Of a stretch of 64,000 bases of DNA, positions 58,459 to 64,000 are shown piece after piece (the first letter of the stretch is position 1; the number at the start of each line of letters is the position of its first letter). The position numbers and the translations under genes are program-made. Below the pieces are notes generated by a model, which saw only the letters and a program-made list of their open reading frames with translations, did not search any database and was not told the origin of the DNA. Source of the DNA: Halalkalicoccus sp. NIPERK01 (GTDB lineage: Archaea; Halobacteriota; Halobacteria; Halobacteriales; Halalkalicoccaceae); the NCBI RefSeq assembly GCF_030287405.1, contig NZ_JASVVV010000002.1, positions 542,179-606,178 on the forward strand. The letters run 5' to 3'.

Positions 58459-59741
58459 GCGACGCCCAGTCGGAGGCGGGCACGGTCGAGGGCCAAGGCC
58501 CGGTCGAGATCGACGAGCAACTCGCGCGCCACCTCGAGAACAAGCGCGAGGAACTGTTCGAGAAGTTCGAGATCCCCGACGAGTTCCCGCCCGAGGTGAT
58601 CGAGGAGGCCGAAGTTCGAACGGAGGACATCGGGAGCGAGATCGAGGCGGAGGTCGACGACCGGCGCGATCTGCGCGATCTCACGACGTGGACGACCGAC
58701 CCGATCGACGCCCAGGACTTCGACGACGCCATCTCGATCGAGGAGGACGACGAGGAGTTCGTGCTGTGGGTCCACATCGCCGACGTGACCCACTACGTCA
58801 CCCCCGAGACGTCGATGTGGTCCTCGGCGGTCGAGCGGGCCAACACCGTCTACCTGCCCGCCTACACGGTCCACATGCTGCCGCCGATGCTGGCCGAGAC
58901 GGTCTGCTCGCTCGTGCCCAACGAGGACCGACTGGCCCACACGGTGGAGATGCACCTGGACAAGGAGACGCTGTCGTACGACGAGATCGAGATCTACAAG
59001 TCGGTGATCGAGTCGGACGAACGGCTGACCTACGCGCAGGCCGAAAACCGGCTCGAAGACCCCGACGCGCCGCTGCACGAGGAGTGCGTGCTGGTCCACG
59101 ACCTGGCCGACCGGATGCACGAGCAGCGAAAGGAGGACGGATCGCTGGTGTTGAACCCCCGTAGGGACCGCGCCCACACCATCATCGAGGAGTGCATGCT
59201 GAAGGCGAACAAGGCCGTGACCCACGAACTGATGTGGGGCCGCGGGGTCGAGGCGATGTACCGCGTCCACCCCCAGCCGACCCCCGAGGAGTGGGACAAG
59301 GCGCTCCAAGAGATCCAGGAACTCGACGGCGTTTCCATCCCCGGCGCGTCGTGGGACGACCCCCGGAAGGCGGTCAACGCCACCCTGGAGGAGGCGCCCG
59401 AACGCCAACTGGGGAAGATCCAGTGGGCGGTGATGAAGGTGATGCCACGGGCCCGGTACATGAACGACCCGTTCGGCGGGCACCACGCGCTGAACTTCGA
59501 GATCTACGGGCACTTCACCAGCCCCATTCGGCGCCTATCGGACCTCATCAACCACTGGATCGTCCACACGAACGACGTGCCCGAGGACCTCGTCGCGCTG
59601 TGTGACCGGGCCTCCGACCGGCAGAAGGCCGCCGAACGGTGCGAGCGCGAGTACAAACAGTTCCTCGAGGAGGTCGGACTCGACCCCAACGCGGTGAACA
59701 ACCGCGGGATCGAAGTCGTAGACGAGGACGAGGCCAACTGA
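58455..59741 (+). CDS. RNB-domain exoribonuclease (RNase II/R family)
   Basis: 428 residues. The catalytic acidic motif TDPIDAQDFDDAISIEEDDE, followed by LWVHIADVTHYVTPETSMWS, NTVYLPAYTVHMLPPMLAET and FTSPIRRLSDLINHWI near the end are the hallmarks of the RNB domain that degrades RNA 3' to 5'. There are no cold-shock or S1 domains, unlike bacterial RNase R. Start at 58455 is supported by AGGAGG 7 nt upstream. Haloarchaeal RNase R homologues of this compact form are known. Confidence 0.92.
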   Translation: MSDAQSEAGTVEGQGPVEIDEQLARHLENKREELFEKFEIPDEFPPEVIEEAEVRTEDIGSEIEAEVDDRRDLRDLTTWTTDPIDAQDFDDAISIEEDDEEFVLWVHIADVTHYVTPETSMWSSAVERANTVYLPAYTVHMLPPMLAETVCSLVPNEDRLAHTVEMHLDKETLSYDEIEIYKSVIESDERLTYAQAENRLEDPDAPLHEECVLVHDLADRMHEQRKEDGSLVLNPRRDRAHTIIEECMLKANKAVTHELMWGRGVEAMYRVHPQPTPEEWDKALQEIQELDGVSIPGASWDDPRKAVNATLEEAPERQLGKIQWAVMKVMPRARYMNDPFGGHHALNFEIYGHFTSPIRRLSDLINHWIVHTNDVPEDLVALCDRASDRQKAAERCEREYKQFLEEVGLDPNAVNNRGIEVVDEDEAN

Positions 59742-60087
59742 GCGCGGCGCGGGACCGGCCGGTTTCCGAGGGCGTGCGAACCGGCGCGTCATGCCGTGAG
59801 CGGACGGCGGGACCGTGAGCGAGGCGTCGACGGACACCGTCCGTCGCCGTGGTCGGTTCCGAGCAGGGGTCCGCCCGCTCCGTGACCGTCCCCGACGGAT
59901 CGGACTCGACCGCCCGAGGGACACCGGCCCCTCAGCGGGTTCGGTCGGAGTCGCTCGGAGGGAGACTCCCGATATCGGACGGAGACGGGGCTCTCGCGGG
60001 GTCGAATCGGGAGGAACGGTGAAAACGGAGAACGGGACCAGCCCGGTCGGGCGTCCCGTCGAAAAGTGGAGGAGAGCGCCAGCGGGT
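59742..60087. other. Intergenic region, no gene seen
   Basis: About 345 nt between the RNB nuclease stop and the 29-residue gene, both pointing into it. It stays GC-rich, with open frames that are Arg/Pro/Gly-rich and unlike proteins. I see no strong hairpin or T-run. It probably holds the 3' ends of both transcripts. Confidence 0.5.
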
Positions 60088-60177
60088 TCAGTAGTGGCGT
60101 TCGTTACCGTTGACCTTCTTCGCGGCCCATTTCTTCGCGTCCTGTGCGAGCAGTTTGTAGTTCTCTGCTTTACTCAT
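60088..60177 (-). CDS. 29-residue conserved-looking small protein
   Basis: Minus strand ATG at 60177 to TGA at 60088 reads MSKAENYKLLAQDAKKWAAK and ends KVNGNERHY: an amphipathic, Lys/Ala-rich helix with an unusual basic charge for a halophile. TTTTAACC (60202-60209) centred 28 nt upstream is a proper TATA box for a leaderless message. The flanks are otherwise unable to code, so this looks like a genuine microprotein. No function is known to me. Confidence 0.65.
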   Translation of the reverse strand: MSKAENYKLLAQDAKKWAAKKVNGNERHY

Positions 60178-60201
60178 ACACGAGTTAATATGCGGCCACG
60201 G

Positions 60202-60209
60202 GTTAAAAG
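60202..60209 (-). promoter_or_regulatory. TATA box for the 29-residue protein
   Basis: TTTTAACC on the minus strand, centred 28 nt before the ATG at 60177. Spacing fits an archaeal leaderless promoter and is the main support for the small gene. Confidence 0.55.
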
Positions 60210-60377
60210 TCTAACGAATCGCTGACATATTCCGGATGATTGACAGATATATACTTATGTTGAAATGAAGAACGATGAAATTTGATGAACGATCGTTGAG
60301 AACGGGGGCGACGGGTGCGAACAGGTGTCAACCGAGACACAATCACACTATTGCGTATCGCGGTCGGTAAGGGAGGT

Positions 60378-60755
60378 ATGGAAGAGGAAAGCGAGGTCGA
60401 CCCGGAACTCGCGGAGGAGTTGCTGAGTGTCTGTCGGACCGTCGTGGGCGACGAACTGCGAAGCATCACCCACTTCACCGAGGAGACGGTCGGGCAGATC
60501 TACCTGCGCTCGGACCTCGAACGGACCGCGGACCTCATCGGCTTCGCCGACCACGAGCGCATGGGGTTTCGCTCCCAGTCGGCCTACCGAAACACCCAGT
60601 TGGGCGAGTACCAGGCGACGATCCGGATGTTCGAACACGGCTTTCTCACGAGGGTCATCAAGGGTGGCCACGGCGTCTGGGTGACGACCGACTCGATGGA
60701 CATCGACCGGTTCGAGGAGCTCTCCACCGCGTTGAAGAAGGTACTAGGTAACTAG
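60378..60755 (+). CDS. Conserved haloarchaeal hypothetical protein
   Basis: 125 residues from the ATG at 60378, preceded by GGGAGG as a Shine-Dalgarno. VDPELAEELLSVCRTVVGDE, YLRSDLERTADLIGFADHER and TQLGEYQATIRMFEHGFLTR are family-like; I recall similar haloarchaeal proteins of this size (a DUF7522-like group, uncertain). Soluble, no catalytic motif seen. AT-rich DNA starts at its stop codon. Confidence 0.75.
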   Translation: MEEESEVDPELAEELLSVCRTVVGDELRSITHFTEETVGQIYLRSDLERTADLIGFADHERMGFRSQSAYRNTQLGEYQATIRMFEHGFLTRVIKGGHGVWVTTDSMDIDRFEELSTALKKVLGN

Positions 60756-60856
60756 CAATAGAAGGATCTACTATTGACTAAACGGGTTACAATTCCTATA
60801 ATCTCGGTATTAATGATATTAGTAGTATGAATTTATATTAATTTAAGAGTCAACGA

Positions 60857-61306
60857 CTATACTGAGGCAGCAGATAGGGTATGGGTGTAGAAGGTTTGAC
60901 TGTCATTCCAGATAAGTCGAATGTCATCACCTGCAGTGTGGCCTGAATCAACGTCAACTACCCATTCACCACCTACTGTTAGTACATCTTCGTGGTTTGC
61001 AGCTGTATCATCAATGCTGCCACCACGGACAGTAAACTCATCAACATTCAATTGATCTCCCCCCTCGTGGACAATGGTGAATGACTCAACGTTGCCGGAG
61101 GCATCTTTATTTTCGGAGATAGTAAGTTGCGTGTTAGGTTGCGCACCCTCTCCAAGTCCATCCCCGAGTCCGAGGACGAACGCGCCGATGACTGCCGCGA
61201 GGATCACGGTGATGGCGACCATCAGGATGACGCCGATCACGGGCGATACGCCACGGTCCTCCCCGCTGCGGAGGGCCGAGAGCTTCTGTTTTAGTTCTGC
61301 TATCAT
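60857..61306 (-). CDS. Type IV pilin, N-terminal GC-rich and C-terminal AT-rich
   Basis: 149 residues. MIAELKQKLSALRSGEDRGV, then SPVIGVILMVAITVILAAVI: the class III signal with prepilin peptidase (PibD) cleavage expected after Arg-Gly and the hydrophobic pilin helix. The head domain (LTISENKDASGNVESFTIVH and on) is a beta-fold for surface exposure. DNA encoding residues 1 to about 52 is GC-rich like the genome, the rest is AT-rich. The frame is open upstream to 61453 but the ATG at 61306 gives the proper signal length. A TATAT run near 61432-61448 may be the promoter, leaving a leader of about 110 nt. Confidence 0.88.
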   Translation of the reverse strand: MIAELKQKLSALRSGEDRGVSPVIGVILMVAITVILAAVIGAFVLGLGDGLGEGAQPNTQLTISENKDASGNVESFTIVHEGGDQLNVDEFTVRGGSIDDTAANHEDVLTVGGEWVVDVDSGHTAGDDIRLIWNDSQTFYTHTLSAASV

Positions 61307-61646
61307 GGTTTTCTCCGCACGAAAGGGAGCGGCGGTGGCGTCGTGACGCCCGGACGATGAATCGTGTTCACCGACTCGGACCGGCGTCATCGCGCCATCC
61401 CGCGCCGCTCGTTCGACCTTCGTGCTTGTTACGTTATATGTTAGGCAGTACATATAATTATTTCGATTGTTTTCTTACAGAAGTTTAGAGTTGTTAGGGA
61501 CCCGATGGTTCGCCGTAGGGGGTGGCTAAGGGCGGGGAGGATCGGGATGCCGGCGGTTTCGTGAGGGATCGCCCGTTCGGTCGGGGGAAAACCCGATCGA
61601 AACGACGGTACGTGTTCCGCGGTCGCCGCGACGAGCGTGGAGGCGG

Positions 61647-62003
61647 TCAGGGGCGGAGTTCGTCGACGAGGGCGGCGACGGCTTCATCGACGATCTCTCC
61701 GTCGAGACGACCTTGCCAGAAGTCGACGTCCGCCCGGTCGAGGGACTGCACACCCCACGGAACGACGCGACTCTCGTCGGGCGTCCCACCTCGAATCCAA
61801 CTCGTCGTCGGAATCGGGATGAGTCCGTCCATCCACGACTGCGTCGTGAGCGTGAGCGCGATGTACTGTTCTCCGTGAAACGGTCGTCCCTCGTGGTTCG
61901 AGAGTATCAGCCACGGGCGGGACGCGTCGGCGCTCTTGAACGGGTCGTCCCCGTAGACGACGTCGCCGCGGTCGAAGGTCGGCGTCGGTTTCTCGTCGGT
62001 CAC
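61647..62003 (-). CDS. MazF/PemK-type endoribonuclease toxin-like protein
   Basis: 118 residues from GTG 62003 (VTDEKPTPTFDRGDVVYGDD). FDRGDVVYGDDPFKSADASR, PWLILSNHEGRPFHGEQYIA and a Thr-rich LTLTTQSW follow the MazF-like SH3-barrel pattern (RGDVV...., R.vlilS). The GTG overlaps the stop of the upstream helix-turn-helix gene by 4 nt (GTGA). MazF proteins cleave mRNA at short sites. Partner HTH protein would be a non-standard antitoxin. Confidence 0.78.
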   Translation of the reverse strand: MTDEKPTPTFDRGDVVYGDDPFKSADASRPWLILSNHEGRPFHGEQYIALTLTTQSWMDGLIPIPTTSWIRGGTPDESRVVPWGVQSLDRADVDFWQGRLDGEIVDEAVAALVDELRP

Positions 62004-62371
62004 GACTCGTCCTCGACGCTCGGATGCGGTTCGCTGGGAGCGTGTTCGCGCCACTCCGCCCTGTCCTCCTCGCCGAGCCGGTCGTTGAACAGCGTCGTCG
62101 CCCGTTCGTAACCGCTGTACGTCTCGAGTCGAGCGGTGTCGTCGGTCGCCGCCCAGTACGTCGCCTTATGCTCGACGAGACCGCGATCCTTCAATCGGGA
62201 GAGGGCAGTACTAACGGTCCCCTCGTCGAGTTCGGTCTGGGACGCTATCTCGCGCGCCTTGAACGCGCGGTCGTCGTGTGCGACGAGAAATCCGAGGACT
62301 TGGTCAGGGGTGGAAAGCCCCGCTAGTTCGTTCTCGCTCGCGTTCTCGAACGTTTCTCGATCGATGGACAT
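62000..62371 (-). CDS. MarR-like winged-helix protein paired with MazF-like toxin
   Basis: 123 residues. LSTPDQVLGFLVAHDDRAFK, AREIASQTELDEGTVSTALS and LKDRGLVEHKATYWAATDD form a winged helix of MarR/IclR kind. A second ATG three codons earlier is possible (62380). It overlaps the MazF-like gene by 4 nt, the classical antitoxin-first order, so it probably represses the operon and counteracts the toxin. The C-terminal acidic tail could contact the basic RNase. Confidence 0.8.
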   Translation of the reverse strand: MSIDRETFENASENELAGLSTPDQVLGFLVAHDDRAFKAREIASQTELDEGTVSTALSRLKDRGLVEHKATYWAATDDTARLETYSGYERATTLFNDRLGEEDRAEWREHAPSEPHPSVEDES

Positions 62372-62523
62372 CGCTACCACGTAAGTAGGGTTTGAAAGGA
62401 CATAGGTGTTAGTAATGAAAGTGCTGAAAGTGACGTGAGTTCAGGAGGACTGGAATTGAACTCATAGCGTGGGGGAATGACCACTCTCGAGTCGAATCCA
62501 GTCGCGCCCGTTCGTAAAAACTC

Positions 62524-62545
62524 ACTCGCTGGGATTTGAACTCAG
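62524..62545 (-). repeat. Duplicate of the tRNA-Ala 3' end (attachment-site remnant)
   Basis: The 22 bases at 62524-62545 equal those at 62631-62652 within the tRNA gene except for one base (T for C at the 19th). The copy covers the acceptor strand and T-arm only and then diverges. Such 3'-end copies are left by integrative elements that use tRNA genes as target; none remains recognisable here. A weaker T-arm-like stretch lies near 62447-62465. Confidence 0.7.
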
Positions 62546-62591
62546 TCGCAGCGGAGCTGCTCCCTGCTCAAATCCCCGCTCGCGTAATAGA

Positions 62592-62621
62592 TTCGCCGCT
62601 CGCGTGTTTGCTCGCGGCGAA
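62592..62621. repeat. Hairpin just downstream of the tRNA
   Basis: TTCGCCGC (62592-62599) pairs perfectly with GCGGCGAA (62614-62621) over a 14-nt loop. It begins 6 nt after the tRNA 3' end in the sense of transcription and could act in 3' processing or termination. Confidence 0.55.
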
Positions 62622-62627
62622 AATCTA

Positions 62628-62699
62628 TGGACTCGCTGGGATTTGAACCCAGGGCCTCTTCCTTGCGAAGGAAGCGATCTACCACTGATCTACGAGCCC
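62628..62699 (-). tRNA. tRNA-Ala, anticodon CGC
   Basis: The minus strand folds as a complete 72-nt tRNA: acceptor stem GGGCTCG with CGAGTCC (one G-U) and discriminator A, D-arm after TAGATCAGTGGTAGATC, anticodon stem CTTCC/GGAAG around TTCGCAA (anticodon CGC, reading GCG alanine codons), and T-arm ending CTGGGTTCAAATCCCAG. CCA is not encoded. No intron. Confidence 0.95.
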
Positions 62700-62722
62700 G
62701 CACTCCCTGCTACCGGGCGGAG

Positions 62723-63325
62723 TTATTTGTGCCTTCCGTTTCGCACGTCGAGCAGCCCCGCGCGCCCGGCGACGAGCCCGAGGACGAGGCCGGTGAAGTG
62801 CGCGATCAGCGCGACGCCCGGCGCGCCCGTCGCGAGCGTCACGACCGCCGCGAGGACGACGAACAGGAGGAGCTGGAGCCGCCCGCTCAGCCGAAACCGA
62901 TCGAGCAGCGTCGCCGAGACCACGTTGCCCGCGAGCACGTAGCCCATCAGCGCGAAGATCGCGCCGCTGGCACCGAGGACGCCCTGTGCGGGGCCCGCGA
63001 GGCTCCCCAGCGTGATCTGGGCGACGCCCGCGAGTATCCCGGTGGTGACGAAGAAGGCGTGGAATCGAAGTCGGGTGGTTCGGCGCTCGACCAGCAGGCC
63101 GAACACGAGCAACGCGAGCGAGTTCGCGAGCAGGTGGCCCACGCCCCCGTGGGCGTAGACGCTCGTCACCAGCGTCCACGGCCTGACCTCGACGGGCGGC
63201 GCGAGCACGAACAGGAACGCCATGATCCCGACGAGGCTGGTCGCCGCCTGGACGACGAAGACGACGCCGAAGACGAACAGCGTCTCGATCGTCGGGCTCC
63301 CGCGTCGGGTGCTCATACGGGGCAT
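62723..63325 (-). CDS. Rhomboid-family intramembrane serine protease
   Basis: 200 residues. Six membrane helices; GVGHLLANSLALL gives His64 and Asn68 of the oxyanion site, VLGASGAIFALMGY the catalytic Ser120, and ALIAHFTGLVLGL the catalytic His176. It cleaves membrane helices of unknown substrates. Alternative ATG at 63313 is four codons down. Placed beside the tRNA and translation genes without functional link. Confidence 0.9.
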   Translation of the reverse strand: MPRMSTRRGSPTIETLFVFGVVFVVQAATSLVGIMAFLFVLAPPVEVRPWTLVTSVYAHGGVGHLLANSLALLVFGLLVERRTTRLRFHAFFVTTGILAGVAQITLGSLAGPAQGVLGASGAIFALMGYVLAGNVVSATLLDRFRLSGRLQLLLFVVLAAVVTLATGAPGVALIAHFTGLVLGLVAGRAGLLDVRNGRHK

Positions 63326-63415
63326 GGGAGCGACCGGACGAAAAGTGATGCGGTGAGCGTCGCTCGCGGCGACGGAGAAACGGAAAACGCGGCGTCGGGT
63401 TCCGAAACGCGGCGG

Positions 63416-63724
63416 TCAGTCCTCGAGGACGATCTCGATGCTGACGTCGTTGGGAACCTGAATGCGCATGAGCTGTCTGAGCGCGCGCTCGTCGGCGTCG
63501 AGGTCGATGAGACGCTTGTGGACACGCATCTCCCAGTGCTCCCACGTCGCGGTCCCTTCGCCGTCAGGCGATTTCCGCGCGGGCACCTCGAGCGTTTTCG
63601 TCGGGAGCGGGATCGGACCCGACACCGAGACGCCGGTCTTATCGGCGATCTCGCGAACGTCGTCGCAGATGCTGTCGAGGTCGTTCGGACTCGTGCCGGC
63701 GAGTCTGACGCGTGCCTGTTGCAT
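63416..63724 (-). CDS. rps10: 30S ribosomal protein S10
   Basis: 102 residues. [40 protein letters not shown] and [20 protein letters not shown] are diagnostic. It follows EF-1A by 3 nt, the conserved archaeal order EF-1A - S10 within the translation operon. Confidence 0.97.
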   Translation of the reverse strand: MQQARVRLAGTSPNDLDSICDDVREIADKTGVSVSGPIPLPTKTLEVPARKSPDGEGTATWEHWEMRVHKRLIDLDADERALRQLMRIQVPNDVSIEIVLED

Positions 63725-63727
63725 CGG

Positions 63728-64000
63728 TTATTTCTCGTTGACCTCGAGCACTCGACCGGCGGCGATGGTCTGGCCCATGTCGCGCACCGCGAAGCTCCCC
63801 AGTTCCGGGATCTCCGAGGACGGCTCGATACTGAGGGGCTTCTGCGGGCGGACGGTGACGACTGCGGCGTCGCCTGACTGGATGAAGTCGGGGTTCTCCT
63901 CCTCGACTTCCCCACTGGCGGGATCGATCTTCTGATCGATCGACTCGATCGTACACGCGACCTGGGCGGTGTGGGCGTGGAACACGGGCGTGTAGCCCGC
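63728..64000 (-). CDS. tuf: Elongation factor 1-alpha, C-terminal part (cut by window edge)
   Basis: The last 90 codons are present, with the start outside the window. [40 protein letters not shown] and [20 protein letters not shown] are the third domain of archaeal EF-1A (aEF-1A), which brings aminoacyl-tRNA to the ribosome. It leads the operon with S10. The call rests on this domain only but it is highly conserved. Confidence 0.96.
   Translation of the reverse strand, partial: AGYTPVFHAHTAQVACTIESIDQKIDPASGEVEEENPDFIQSGDAAVVTVRPQKPLSIEPSSEIPELGSFAVRDMGQTIAAGRVLEVNEK

Noticed and set aside
62447..62465. A third tRNA T-arm-like stretch as a separate tRNA gene
   Set aside because: Only a T-arm-like segment can be drawn; acceptor and anticodon arms are missing.
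1..64000. CRISPR array, insertion sequence, rRNA or origin of replication
   Set aside because: No regular spacer-repeat array, no transposase motif, no Orc1/Cdc6 gene with origin repeats, and no rRNA sequence was seen.

Overview
The window is haloarchaeal chromosome (class Halobacteria), genus not determinable. It is GC-rich and encodes very acidic proteins. It carries archaeal or haloarchaeal markers: ribosomal proteins S6e and S10, the EF-1A C-terminus, archaeal SepF, GTP cyclohydrolase III for F420, the preQ0/archaeosine genes queC, queD and queE, a JAMM desampylase-like protein, ADP-forming acetate-CoA ligase, Bat-type HTH regulators, and many TATA boxes about 27 nt upstream of start codons (leaderless transcripts). 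Two AT-rich patches (about 300-1620 and 60760-61140) stand out as foreign or exchanged DNA.

Layout. 1-5 kb: NAD salvage (5' end of nicotinate phosphoribosyltransferase; nicotinamidase), with an AT-rich orphan gene and an HExxH surface protein between them, then JAMM, rhodanese and thioesterase genes. 5-20 kb: mixed housekeeping, including a Tat-secreted Cys-rich protein, an M23-like protein, lipoate ligase, dihydroorotase, VapBC, three universal stress proteins, acetyltransferases, DHH phosphoesterase, S6e and a beta-CASP RNase. 21-33 kb: a redox island. A Tat-exported molybdopterin formate-dehydrogenase-like enzyme (alpha, beta, an extra small membrane protein, cytochrome b gamma) is divergent from a cytoplasmic HdrA-N/MvhD-like iron-sulfur fusion and a TorD chaperone. 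Next come small unknown proteins and an aldehyde ferredoxin oxidoreductase homologue that has lost its iron-sulfur ligands.

33-42 kb: preQ0 genes queE, queC and queD interleaved with a CobT-family gene and a glycosyltransferase, then GTP cyclohydrolase III. 42-50 kb: a large PAS/GAF/HTH_10 sensor-regulator, a TVP38-type protein, a BtuF-like protein, an MFS carrier and a MoaD-like protein ending in Cys-Cys. 50-60 kb: acetate-CoA ligase with a BioD/DRTGG protein, SDR, USP, ROK glucokinase, NifU-like, SepF, PUA and RNB genes. 60-64 kb: a 29-residue protein, a type IV pilin with a GC-rich start and AT-rich remainder, a MazF/HTH pair, tRNA-Ala(CGC) with a duplicated 3' end, rhomboid, S10 and EF-1A.

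The most novel-looking material is the 21-33 kb redox island. Smaller surprises are the Cys-Cys MoaD-like protein, paired palindromes after the sensor gene, a 59-nt tandem repeat overlapping the glucokinase end, and a possible 8-codon leader before the RNB nuclease. No CRISPR array, insertion sequence, rRNA or replication origin was recognised.
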